From Gammaproteobacteria bacterium (GTDB lineage Bacteria > Pseudomonadota > Gammaproteobacteria > Acidiferrobacterales > UBA6901), in assembly GCA_016218345.1 (NCBI GenBank), contig JACREH010000011.1, positions 1-35,860 on the forward strand: DNA of 35,860 nucleotides. The letters are read 5' to 3'. The position numbers were made by a program, and so were the translations under genes. Positions 1 through 6,793 of this stretch are shown one piece after another. The notes beneath the pieces were generated by a model. That model searched no databases. It was not told the origin of the DNA and was given only the letters and a program-made list of their open reading frames with translations. The stretch's first letter is position 1; the number at the start of each line of letters is the position of its first letter.

Positions 1-117
1 TACATCACTGTTTTATATAAAGTAATAAACAAAAAAAATAAGGGCGAATGGCTCGGCAGACTGGTGTTGGGTTATGAGAAAGAAAAGGTAAGAATTTTTG
101 GCGCCACGTTGTTTTAA
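1..117 (+). CDS. Possible 3' end of an unknown gene cut by the window edge
   Basis: A frame is open from the first base to a TAA at 115-117 and gives 38 codons ending in RLVLGYEKEKVRIFGATLF. It ends 15 bases before the start of the FKBP gene, which would fit a co-directional upstream gene. The composition looks like normal protein, but the stretch is too short and AT-rich to exclude chance. I do not recognise the family. Confidence 0.35.
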   Translation, partial: YITVLYKVINKKNKGEWLGRLVLGYEKEKVRIFGATLF

Positions 118-132
118 GAAAGGCTGCTCGAT

Positions 133-642
133 ATGTCAGATACGATTGAAGACAATAAATTCGTCGAATTAAATTACAAGGTCATCGATACCAAGACCGG
201 TAACGTCCTGGTTACTGTAGAGTATCCGTTGGGTTATGTGCATGGCGTCAATGATGTCATGTCAGATGCAGTGACCAAGCAACTGTATGGAAAAAAAGTC
301 GGTGACATCATCGAAGTGCCCGTTGACACGACACTGTTATACGGCGAGAGAGATGAATCGCTGGTATTTACCGATCGAATCGAAAATGTCCCGGAGGAAT
401 ACCGGGAGATTGGCATGACCATCACCATGGAAAACGATAAAGGTGAGATGAAGAGTTTTATCGTGACCCGGTTCGATGACAAGACCTTAACGGTTGACGG
501 GAATAACCCGCTTTGCGGAAGAGAAGTCACTTTCGTGCTGGAAGTGTTGTCGATACGTGACGCGACCGATGAAGAAATCGAACATGGTGGTGCGGTCGAT
601 GCAAATCCTGATTTGAATGAAATACTTGCGCGCGCGCAATGA
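133..642 (+). CDS. SlyD-like FKBP-type peptidyl-prolyl cis-trans isomerase
   Basis: This 169-residue cytoplasmic protein should catalyse proline cis-trans isomerisation and act as a folding chaperone. The FKBP core runs from about residue 10 to 150 with the SlyD arrangement: a first FKBP half ending in GKKVGD (about 54-59), an insert-in-flap region, then the second half with VDGNNPLCGREVTF and the typical SlyD end IRDATDEEIEHG. The histidine-rich metal-binding tail of E. coli SlyD is absent. An AAAGG-like ribosome site lies upstream of the ATG at 133. The stop overlaps the start of the next gene by four bases (ATGA), so the two are probably translationally coupled. Codon use is more AT-rich than in genes to the right of 3.7 kb. 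Fold assignment is firm; the substrate is unknown. Confidence 0.85.
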   Translation: MSDTIEDNKFVELNYKVIDTKTGNVLVTVEYPLGYVHGVNDVMSDAVTKQLYGKKVGDIIEVPVDTTLLYGERDESLVFTDRIENVPEEYREIGMTITMENDKGEMKSFIVTRFDDKTLTVDGNNPLCGREVTFVLEVLSIRDATDEEIEHGGAVDANPDLNEILARAQ

Positions 643-1661
643 AATACACAAACAATTACATTTTATACCCGGTCAACAGGGCACTAGAGCGCGCCATCGC
701 TGACTCGCTGCATTTTTTGAGCGATCAAGCGTCAGCAGCAGCAATGCCGGATACACAGGCAACAGTTTCGGATAAATTTCTTTACACACGGGGAAATTAT
801 GAATTGCATCATTTCAGTACGAATATACTGGAATCCGCACAAGCCGCGTTTGAATCGGCGTTAACAACAGAAAGCGATAGCCAGGTTCGTGCAACTCTCC
901 TGAATATCCTGGGCAATGTGCTGGCCGCACTCGCGCAACTTCGCAGGGATACCGATCTTTATGGCCAGTCTATTGCGTCATTCGAGAAAGCACTGGAACT
1001 TGTCAGCCAGGATACATCGCCGTCTGCATGGGCCGAGACACAAGCCAATTTAGGAACTGCATTGCAGGCATTGGGCCGACAAGAGTCGAATGCAAAATTA
1101 CTGAATACGGCCGTCGATGCCTACACTGCGGCGTTACTGGTGTATTCAAGAAATGAAACCCCGGAAGAATGGTTATTGGTCATGCATCAACTGGGTGCCG
1201 CGTTGCATTCGTACGGGCTCCTGCTCAAGGGTAACCGTACTTTACACAAGTCTGTTGTTGCCTATAAAAATGCGCTGGCACTGCTTGATGCGGATAATTA
1301 TGCATTCGAGTTAACCGCTACCCATAATAACCGTGGTGCCGTTTTACATCACCTCGGTGAGTCGGAAGATAACCCTGATCGCATCAAAGAGGCGATTCAT
1401 TCATATGAAAAGGCCTTAACGGTCAGCATGGAGCAGCAATTACCTTTTCACCTGGCGGTCATCATTCGCGTGAACAAGGCGACGGCACAAAATGTTCTGG
1501 TGGAGTTAACAAAGGATGCTGTGCTTGCACAGGATGTTGCCGATGAATTTGAATTGATCCTGGAGTGCTTCCCGCATGCATTGCAGCCACTTTGTGTAAA
1601 GCACTGTGAGGCGCAGCTGAATCAGGCACGCAAGCTGGCGGGAGCTTCGGCCGCCGCGTAG
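639..1661 (+). CDS. Tetratricopeptide-repeat protein
   Basis: This 340-residue protein has no signal peptide or membrane segment, so it is probably cytoplasmic. From about residue 75 to 285 it contains TPR-type helical repeats of the WAxTQxNLGxAL..LG type, for example AWAETQANLGTALQALG near 130-146 and later degenerate copies containing HNNRGAVLHHLGE, followed by YEKAL helices. Such repeats mediate protein-protein contact. The ATG overlaps the stop of the FKBP gene, so a chaperone/isomerase pair with a shared client is plausible but unproven. No catalytic domain is visible. The N-terminal 60 residues and C-terminal 50 residues are not recognised. Confidence 0.75.
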   Translation: MKYTNNYILYPVNRALERAIADSLHFLSDQASAAAMPDTQATVSDKFLYTRGNYELHHFSTNILESAQAAFESALTTESDSQVRATLLNILGNVLAALAQLRRDTDLYGQSIASFEKALELVSQDTSPSAWAETQANLGTALQALGRQESNAKLLNTAVDAYTAALLVYSRNETPEEWLLVMHQLGAALHSYGLLLKGNRTLHKSVVAYKNALALLDADNYAFELTATHNNRGAVLHHLGESEDNPDRIKEAIHSYEKALTVSMEQQLPFHLAVIIRVNKATAQNVLVELTKDAVLAQDVADEFELILECFPHALQPLCVKHCEAQLNQARKLAGASAAA

Positions 1662-1667
1662 CAATTC

Positions 1668-1687
1668 AAACGCGCCGCGGCGTTTTT
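1668..1687 (+). terminator. Weak terminator-like hairpin after the TPR gene
   Basis: AAACGC (1668-1673) can pair with GCGTTT (1680-1685) around a six-base GC-rich loop and runs into five T residues. The stem is short, so termination may be partial, with some readthrough into the HIT gene. Confidence 0.35.
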
Positions 1688-1739
1688 CGATAGCAGTGTT
1701 TGGCAAGATGAGCAAATTAGATCAAGGGTGTGAAGTTTA

Positions 1740-2150
1740 GTGACTGAAGTAAAGCCAGAAAAAAAGCGCGACCCCAACAACCCGTGCCTGTTTTGCAAAG
1801 ACCCACGAGGTGTGTCACTGGTGCATGAGCTCGCATACACTGCCCGTGACACCTATGCGGTCAGTCCGGGCCATATCTTGGTCATCCCGAAGCGGCATGT
1901 CGCGAGCTTTTTCGACCTGACGCAGGATGAGGTGGCGGCCTGTATAAAACTGATTAATGAGGAGAAAAAACGCATCGAGGGGGAATTTAACCCGGATGGC
2001 TACAATATCGGGGTTAACGTGGGGCTGGCCGCCGGGCAGAGTATTTTCCATGTCCATATCCACGTCATTCCCCGCTACAAGGGGGATGTCGAAAACCCCC
2101 AGGGGGGCGTGCGACATGTGCTTCCCAGGAATGCACATTACACGCGATAG
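1740..2150 (+). CDS. HIT-family nucleotide hydrolase/transferase
   Basis: This 136-residue protein belongs to the histidine-triad superfamily, which hydrolyses or transfers nucleoside monophosphates from substrates such as AppppA or AMP-lysine. The active-site triad is clear near the C-terminus: HVHIHVIPRYKGD (about residues 103-115). The N-terminal CLFC pair (about residues 16-19) resembles the zinc-site start of Hint/Fhit-like proteins, and VIPKRHVASFFDLT is the usual central segment. The frame begins with GTG at 1740, giving TEVKPEKK; no strong ribosome site is seen there. The exact substrate cannot be told from sequence. Confidence 0.88.
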   Translation: MTEVKPEKKRDPNNPCLFCKDPRGVSLVHELAYTARDTYAVSPGHILVIPKRHVASFFDLTQDEVAACIKLINEEKKRIEGEFNPDGYNIGVNVGLAAGQSIFHVHIHVIPRYKGDVENPQGGVRHVLPRNAHYTR

Positions 2151-2154
2151 AGAG

Positions 2155-2160
2155 TATAAT
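2155..2160 (+). promoter_or_regulatory. Candidate -10 element for the small gene at 2198
   Basis: A perfect TATAAT sits 38 bases upstream of the start at 2198. No good -35 hexamer is found at the right spacing, so this is a tentative promoter. Confidence 0.3.
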
Positions 2161-2197
2161 TTCGCCAGTTTTGTTTTAACCTTTGAGGAGCACTGTA

Positions 2198-2365
2198 ATG
2201 AGTGAAAAGCCAGTATTTACCAGACCCAAGGTGCCAGCCGGCAAAACCGAGTATGTAACAACGACCCAGAAAGAAATCACCCCGGGCAAGTTTTTTGTTG
2301 GCTATGAGACCACCTGGAAATCTTTCCAGAAAGAAGTACCGTACAAGACACCCAAGAAGCCCTGA
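2198..2365 (+). CDS. Small basic protein of unknown function
   Basis: A 55-residue protein starting MSEKPVFTRPKVPAGKTEYV and ending in PYKTPKKP. The ATG at 2198 is chosen because a strong GAGGAG ribosome site lies at 2185-2190; a TTG at 2183 in the same frame would place that site inside the gene. It has its own candidate -10 box upstream and a strong terminator downstream, so it looks like a separately expressed small gene. It is rich in Lys, Pro and Thr and has no membrane segment. I do not recognise it. Confidence 0.6.
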   Translation: MSEKPVFTRPKVPAGKTEYVTTTQKEITPGKFFVGYETTWKSFQKEVPYKTPKKP

Positions 2366-2426
2366 GATAGTCAGCCGCGCGGTTCTGCAAGGACGGGCGG
2401 CGACTCAAGGTAAAGTATTTAGTACC

Positions 2427-2455
2427 AAGCACGCTCGATGAGCGTGCTTTTTTTT
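2427..2455 (+). terminator. Rho-independent terminator
   Basis: A perfect 10-bp stem AAGCACGCTC / GAGCGTGCTT with a GAT loop is followed by a run of T residues to 2455. It closes the transcription unit of the small gene ending at 2365. Confidence 0.9.
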
Positions 2456-2545
2456 GAGATTTAAAAAACCAGGACACAACCAGACCAGGTAGACCCGTCC
2501 CGAGAAGTGGAGGACGGCAGCAGCTACAGATACTTGAATTAAAGC

Positions 2546-2962
2546 TTAAACACGCTGAGACAGCTGGTAGTCCACATTAATAAATGCACCGATGTCAGCC
2601 AGGAAGCGGACCGTTCTGGCCCCAAAGCCGACTTCGGGCGCTGATTCGGCTTTATCGATGGACAATACCAGAATCAGGCCGAGCCTCGGCGACAGATTAT
2701 GACTTTTACAGATTTGCAGAATCTTGTCTTTATGGGGCTCGAGTTTCTTGATCAGGGTGTCCGTCAACTTGTAAACGTCGATATCGGCGGTAACCGTCTC
2801 GGTCGATAACTCCCAAGAGCTCAGCACGGGCTTGTTCAAGTCGCTTCCGGCACCGGAAGCATCGACCGAAGTCGGTTGTATGCCGAGATGTTGTGTGACC
2901 TGGTCGGGATTGAAATGATAGCCCGCCAATGTGAAGTGGGCCCGCGCTTTATTACTTGCCAA
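2546..2962 (-). CDS. DUF4279 domain-containing protein
   Basis: A 138-residue soluble protein. The opening ARAHFTLAGYHFNPDQVTQHLGIQPT and the later SSWELST block, followed by a C-terminal GARTVRFLADIGAFINVDY, match the layout of DUF4279 proteins (short strand, LGI-x-PT turn, W-containing strand, then FLAxLGA..D). The biochemical role of the family is not established; members often occur near mobile or immunity-type loci. It faces the genes to its left and stands alone on the minus strand. The start at 2962 is the first ATG; no strong ribosome site is evident. Confidence 0.7.
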   Translation of the reverse strand: MASNKARAHFTLAGYHFNPDQVTQHLGIQPTSVDASGAGSDLNKPVLSSWELSTETVTADIDVYKLTDTLIKKLEPHKDKILQICKSHNLSPRLGLILVLSIDKAESAPEVGFGARTVRFLADIGAFINVDYQLSQRV

Positions 2963-3034
2963 AGTTATACCCTCAGTGCCGGTGGCTACCTATTTTCCGG
3001 GCCATCCAGTATTAAATAATTTGTGTGATAATTC

Positions 3035-3304
3035 TTAGCTTGTCCGATCAGGCGTAGTTGCGTTTGGAATAAGCAGCGTGGCATTCGAGCCGAAATCAGA
3101 CAGCCAGACGATGTCCTTGTTATCCACATACACAGCATACACCTGCGGACTGTCGCCCGGGGCTTTCCATTTGTTCATTTTTGGGTCGTACAACAACATC
3201 TTACCCGCGGCCATTATGACCCATATTTCCTGGCCAATGGCCACCATCTGGACCATTGTCCCGCTGAACGGGCTCGCCAAGGATGGCGAGCCCTGGACTT
3301 TCAA
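3035..3304 (-). pseudogene. Truncated Vgb-like (streptogramin-lyase-type) beta-propeller fragment
   Basis: The minus-strand frame encodes a short piece with the propeller-blade pattern of virginiamycin-B-lyase-like proteins: IGQEIWVIMAAGKMLLYDP, then PQVYAVYVDNKDIVWLSDFG and SNATLLIP. The true family is about 300 residues of repeated blades, so both the 5' part and the last blade are missing. Recognisable similarity fades upstream of about 3260, exactly where the plus-strand gene tail begins. I read this as a remnant, not a working gene. Confidence 0.55.
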
Positions 3305-3394
3305 GTGAAGCAGGATAGCGAAGCGCAGAAAGCCGGCCTCGACGGCAACATTGTGCGTGCCACCAAACTGGAAGAGCTCGCGGCCAAGAAATAG
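3263..3394 (+). pseudogene. 3' tail of an unidentified gene, 5' end lost
   Basis: One plus-strand frame gives a plausible C-terminus containing AQKAGLDGNIVRATKLEEL and ending AAKK at a TAG (3392-3394), 18 bases before a strong terminator. No start codon with a ribosome site precedes it, and upstream the frame runs into sequence belonging to the oppositely oriented Vgb-like fragment. It therefore looks like the end of a deleted gene that kept its terminator. I cannot name the parent. Confidence 0.45.
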
Positions 3395-3412
3395 GTCGCA
3401 ACCCGATTAGCA

Positions 3413-3443
3413 CAAAAAAAAGCCCGCGAAAGCGGGCTTTTTT
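3413..3443. terminator. Bidirectional rho-independent terminator
   Basis: AGCCCGC (3421-3427) pairs with GCGGGCT (3432-3438) across a GAAA loop. It is flanked by an A run (3413-3420) and a T run (3438-3443), so it can work in both directions. It most likely belonged to the lost gene whose tail ends at 3394. Confidence 0.9.
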
Positions 3444-3531
3444 ATGGGTCTGATTGGGTTGGGTAGTGGCGATTGACAGCCTCCGGTACCGCGCGCAAGC
3501 TTTCGGCGCCCTGGTATTTTGTGGAGGAACC

Positions 3532-3638
3532 ATGCCCGAATGTGCGAAGACAACCATCGCGGACTGCAAGGTCATTTCGAGACCCGCCACCTTGCCGATC
3601 GTCTGGGGTCGGGCCACGGGGCATTTCTGGGGGCGTAA
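3532..3638 (+). pseudogene. Frameshifted N-terminal copy of the PPOX-family gene at 4395
   Basis: The segment starts with the same GGAGGAACCATG as the intact gene at 4395. If one base is restored after the third codon, it reads EDNHRGLQGHFETRHLADR, against EDSHRELQDRFDTRRLADR in the intact protein: 13 of 19 residues are identical. After that the frame diverges and meets a TAA at 3636-3638. It is a decayed, 5'-only duplicate. Confidence 0.8.
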
Positions 3639-3736
3639 CCACCTGGCGAGGCATCGCGCACCGCGCATCGCGCGCAGTGCCTCCATCCAAGATCGCCGGC
3701 ATGACGTCCGGCATTTCGAAATCAAAGGAGACCTAA

Positions 3737-4306
3737 ATGCGTCAACTAATAAAAAATGTGTGCAATACAATGATCGTCTCATCGTTGTTGCTAACGATGA
3801 ATGTATATACCGCCGATAAGAATTCTCCGCCAAGCGACAAGGAGATGATCGCGAGCGCCGTGTCCGCGGCGCCGGCCAAGGTCAGCAAGAACGCGACCAT
3901 CGTCGCCATGGAGGCGGACGGCAAGATGCGCACGCTGCGCCAGGGCACAAACGGCTTTACCTGCATGCCGGACAATCCGGCGACCCCCGGTCCCGATCCC
4001 ATGTGCATGGACAAGAACGCCATGGAGTGGGTGCACGCCTGGGTCGCCCACAAACCCCCGGCGACCGGCAAGATCGGGTTCATGTATATGCTGGCAGGCG
4101 GAACCGACGCCAGCAACACCGATCCGTATGCGACCAAGCCCGCGCCCAATAATCACTGGGTCAAGACCGGACCGCACGTGATGATCGTCGGCGCCGATGC
4201 CGGCTTCTACGATTTGTATCCGAAGAGCGCCGATCCCGACACCTCGGTCCCGTACGTGATGTGGGCCGGTACGCCGTACCAGCACCTGATGGCGCCGGTG
4301 AAGTGA
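3737..4306 (+). CDS. Conserved secreted protein of unknown function
   Basis: A 189-residue protein with an N-terminal signal peptide (MRQLIKNVCNTMIVSSLLLT, mature part from about residue 26). A strong AAAGGAGA ribosome site precedes the ATG. The mature part carries distinctive blocks: NATIVAMEADGKMRTLRQGTN, the cysteine pair in FTCMPDNPATPGPDPMCMD, then AGGTDASNTDPYATKPAPNN and a C-terminal PYVMWAGTPYQHLM. I recall similar uncharacterised exported proteins in proteobacteria but know no function. The two cysteines (about residues 76 and 89) could form a disulfide. It lies between the broken and intact copies of the PPOX-family gene, which suggests a past local duplication. Confidence 0.75.
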   Translation: MRQLIKNVCNTMIVSSLLLTMNVYTADKNSPPSDKEMIASAVSAAPAKVSKNATIVAMEADGKMRTLRQGTNGFTCMPDNPATPGPDPMCMDKNAMEWVHAWVAHKPPATGKIGFMYMLAGGTDASNTDPYATKPAPNNHWVKTGPHVMIVGADAGFYDLYPKSADPDTSVPYVMWAGTPYQHLMAPVK

Positions 4307-4394
4307 CTCTCGAGACAGCGGCGAGTTGACCCGCGCGCACGGCCGGCGGAAACTATGGCCGGTCGTGCGTGTTTTTACCCATGACGGAGGAACC

Positions 4395-5006
4395 ATGTCC
4401 GAACTGTACGAAGACAGCCATCGCGAACTACAAGATCGCTTCGACACCCGTCGGCTTGCCGACCGCATGGATGAGGCGCTGGTGCACGATGTCATTCACG
4501 ATAGCGAGAAGGAATTTATCGAAAACCGCGACATGTTTTTTCTCGCCAGCGTGGACGCGCGCGGACATGCGAGCTGCTCGTACAAAGGCGGCGATCCGGG
4601 TTTCGTGCGGGTGGTGGACGAGCATACCATCGCCTTTCCGAACTACGACGGCAACGGCATGTATCAGTCCATGGGCAACGTGCTGAGCGCCGGCCAGGTG
4701 GGAATCCTGTTCATCGATTTCGAGAACCGCCGGCGCATGCGCTTCAACGGCGTCGCCAGCATCGACCTCGACGACCCGCTCAAGGCCGAATTCCCCGAGG
4801 CGCAGTTCGTGGTGCGGGTGCGGGCGCGCGAGATCTTCACCAATTGCCCGCGCTACATCCACAAGCTGCAACTCGTCGAGCGCTCGCGGTTCGTGCCCAA
4901 GAGCGGCAGCGTGACGCCGGTGCCGGGCTGGAAGACCGGTGAGTGGGTGGCCGACGCATTGCCCGAGAACGACCCGGCGCGCGACCCGAAACGCGAGGTG
5001 CTGTAG
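4395..5006 (+). CDS. Pyridoxamine 5'-phosphate oxidase (PPOX)-family flavin-binding protein
   Basis: A 203-residue protein of the PPOX-like split-barrel fold, which binds FMN, F420 or heme. Characteristic parts are MFFLASVDARGHASCSYKGGDPGFVRVVDEHTIAFPNYDGNGMYQSMGN (about 46-94), the strand VGILFIDFENRRRMRFNGVA, and a C-terminal FTNCPRYIHK that is typical of this subgroup. The ATG at 4395 follows GGAGGAACC; frames starting further upstream lack a ribosome site. Members are often oxidoreductases of small molecules, but the substrate is not predictable. Its N-terminus is duplicated in broken form at 3532. The next gene is an FNR-type regulator. Confidence 0.82.
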   Translation: MSELYEDSHRELQDRFDTRRLADRMDEALVHDVIHDSEKEFIENRDMFFLASVDARGHASCSYKGGDPGFVRVVDEHTIAFPNYDGNGMYQSMGNVLSAGQVGILFIDFENRRRMRFNGVASIDLDDPLKAEFPEAQFVVRVRAREIFTNCPRYIHKLQLVERSRFVPKSGSVTPVPGWKTGEWVADALPENDPARDPKREVL

Positions 5007-5111
5007 CCTCGCGGCGCCGCTGTTTCGCCCATGCCGCGGGCGGGCCGCGGGCAGTATCAGAGTCCAGCGCTCAGGTATTTTTTTCCGGTCGCTGCGCCCG
5101 GACCATACTCT

Positions 5112-5117
5112 TATAAT
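5112..5117 (+). promoter_or_regulatory. Candidate -10 element upstream of the FNR-type gene
   Basis: TATAAT stands 53 bases upstream of the ATG at 5170. The sequence 17 bases further upstream is a poor -35 match, which would fit an activated or weak promoter. Confidence 0.35.
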
Positions 5118-5169
5118 TTTTATGGATTTGGGCTAAGGTTAGCTACAGGCCCGATGTTTTTGACGCACC

Positions 5170-5913
5170 ATGCTTAAGACGGTAACCGCAAACCCCGTTA
5201 CTTCCGAGTTCAATGCCTGTCGCCGTTGCCGCGCCGCGCGCCTCTGCCGGCTGGCGCGCAAGCCGCCGGCCGGCACGGACGCGTCCACGAAGGTCGTGTT
5301 GCGTCACCGCCGGCTGCGGCGCGGCGATTACCTGTATCGCACCGGCGACCCGCTGCATTCGCTCGGCGTGGTGTGTTCCGGATCGGTGCAGACCTGCCTG
5401 CTCCACCCCGACGGCACGACCCAGATAACCGGATTCCATCTGGCCGGCGAGTTCACCGCCCTGGGCGACATGAACGCCAAGCAACACACCCGCGACGGCG
5501 TGGCGCTGGAGACCACCTGCGTGTGCGAGATTCTACTCAGCCAGCTGCTGGAACTGTGTCACGAGTCTCCCGACGTGCGTCGCGACGTGCTGCAATTGGT
5601 GTTCGATCAGCTCGCCCATAACGAGGCGCAGTTGTTGCCATTGGTGGGCAGGAAATCCGCGACCGAACAGCTCGCGGCGTTTTTGTTGAGCCTGTCGGAA
5701 CGCTTGGCGGAGCGCGGGTTTTCCGGCGAGGATTTCAGTTTGAGCATGTCGCGCCAGGACATCGGCAGCTACCTCGGCTTGGCCAAGGAAACCATCAGTC
5801 GCCTGTTCTCGCGCCTGGAGAACGAAGGCGTCATCTCACTCGACGCGCGGCGATTGCGCCTGACCGACCCGCGGCGTCTGGCCGGTTTGGCGGCGGGCGC
5901 CACCGGACTTTGA
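5170..5913 (+). CDS. fnr: FNR/ANR-type oxygen-responsive transcription factor
   Basis: A 247-residue Crp/Fnr-family regulator. The N-terminus has Cys17, Cys20 and Cys26 in the CX2CX5C spacing of FNR, and Cys119 (in CVCEILL) matches the fourth [4Fe-4S] ligand, so an oxygen-sensing cluster is expected. The cyclic-nucleotide-like barrel covers about 45-130 and a dimer helix about 135-170. The helix-turn-helix is MSRQDIGSYLGLAKETISRL (193-212), with Glu207, Ser210 and Arg211 at the positions that read TTGAT half-sites in FNR. It should activate or repress genes under low oxygen. A matching box lies about 170 bases downstream of the gene, in front of the DUF2244-ctaD operon. No strong ribosome site is visible at the start. 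Confidence 0.9.
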   Translation: MLKTVTANPVTSEFNACRRCRAARLCRLARKPPAGTDASTKVVLRHRRLRRGDYLYRTGDPLHSLGVVCSGSVQTCLLHPDGTTQITGFHLAGEFTALGDMNAKQHTRDGVALETTCVCEILLSQLLELCHESPDVRRDVLQLVFDQLAHNEAQLLPLVGRKSATEQLAAFLLSLSERLAERGFSGEDFSLSMSRQDIGSYLGLAKETISRLFSRLENEGVISLDARRLRLTDPRRLAGLAAGATGL

Positions 5914-5937
5914 AGAATCACTTAGTACCTGGCTCGG

Positions 5938-5970
5938 AATCCCCCCGGCCTTCGGCCGACCCCCTTTTCC
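5938..5970. repeat. Dispersed intergenic repeat, copy 1
   Basis: AATCCCCCCGGCCTTCGG followed by CCGACCCCCTTTTCC. Nearly the same sequence recurs at 9067-9098 with compensating changes in the small stem (GGCC/GGCC-type versus GACC/GGCT). Confidence 0.7.
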
Positions 5971-6085
5971 ACAGAGGCTAACCATTCAGCCCCGGTAGTC
6001 TCCGCGGGGCATGCGCGAATTTATTCCCTCGTCTTGACCGGCCCTCGCGATTAGTGACCGATGTCACCGTGACCTCTTACCTGAA

Positions 6086-6127
6086 TTGATTTTTGTCACG
6101 ATCCCGCTCGTCTACAGCGGCTATCAT
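6086..6127 (+). promoter_or_regulatory. Predicted class II FNR-type promoter of the DUF2244-ctaD operon
   Basis: TTGATTTTTGTCAC (6086-6099) resembles the TTGAT-N4-ATCAA box: the left half is perfect and the right half keeps TCA. A -10-like TATCAT lies at 6122-6127. If transcription starts near 6134, the box is centred at -41.5, the standard class II activation position. The regulator gene is immediately upstream. The rest of the gap 5914-6226 holds the repeat at 5938 and nothing else I recognise. Confidence 0.55.
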
Positions 6128-6226
6128 GCCGCTACTTATTAAGACCCGGATAGCCGGACAACAGTAAAACCCGTAGTCACCGTCGCGGTGATGCAGAGCG
6201 GGTCGATCCGCTGGAGAGGGAGAAAA

Positions 6227-6793
6227 ATGCACCCACATGGTCGGACGGTCGCGGACGCGCCGGTTAAGCAGCGACTGGAGCTTCGTCCCAATCGATCGTT
6301 GACGGGCCGGGGCCGAACCGCGGTGTTTCTGTCGTTCGCGGCCGCGACCGTGGTCCTGGGGTTTCTGTTCCTGGCGACCGGTGCCTGGCCGGTGGTGCTG
6401 TTCCTGTTCCTGGAGTTGGCCGGGATCGGCTATGTACTCACGCGCACCGCCCGCGATGCCGGCGATTGCGAGGAGATCGTGGTCGAGGACGATCGCATGA
6501 AAATCATCCAGCACGCCGCCGGGCGGGTCAGTCAGCATGAATTCCAGTGTTATTGGGCGAAGGTCGCGCTCGAGCCGGCCGGCCGCGGGCGGCGCTCGGC
6601 CAAGCTGCTGATCGGTTCGCACGGTCGCGCGCTCGAGATCGGCCGGGCGCTGCAAGAAAGCGAAAAATACCGGCTCGCGCAACGGCTGGGCCTGATGGTC
6701 GGGCCGGCGCATCGCGACGCGCCGCCGCTACGCGGCGAAATCATTTTCAATTCCTGTGAGGAGGACACACATGGCAACTTCGCACCACGCTGA
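6227..6793 (+). CDS. DUF2244-domain membrane protein
   Basis: A 188-residue protein with two membrane helices at about residues 30-48 and 52-70, and cytoplasmic ends. The family signature is present: LELRPNRSLTGRGR before the first helix and EEIVVEDDRMKI plus the W-containing strand YWAKVALEPAGRG after the second. DUF2244 proteins are common in proteobacteria, often near respiratory genes; their role is unknown. GGAGAGGGAG supports the ATG at 6227, and the GTG at 6188 lies upstream of that site. The 3' end overlaps the ctaD start by 23 bases, with the ctaD ribosome site inside this gene, so coupling and a role in oxidase assembly or stability are reasonable inferences. Confidence 0.82.
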   Translation: MHPHGRTVADAPVKQRLELRPNRSLTGRGRTAVFLSFAAATVVLGFLFLATGAWPVVLFLFLELAGIGYVLTRTARDAGDCEEIVVEDDRMKIIQHAAGRVSQHEFQCYWAKVALEPAGRGRRSAKLLIGSHGRALEIGRALQESEKYRLAQRLGLMVGPAHRDAPPLRGEIIFNSCEEDTHGNFAPR

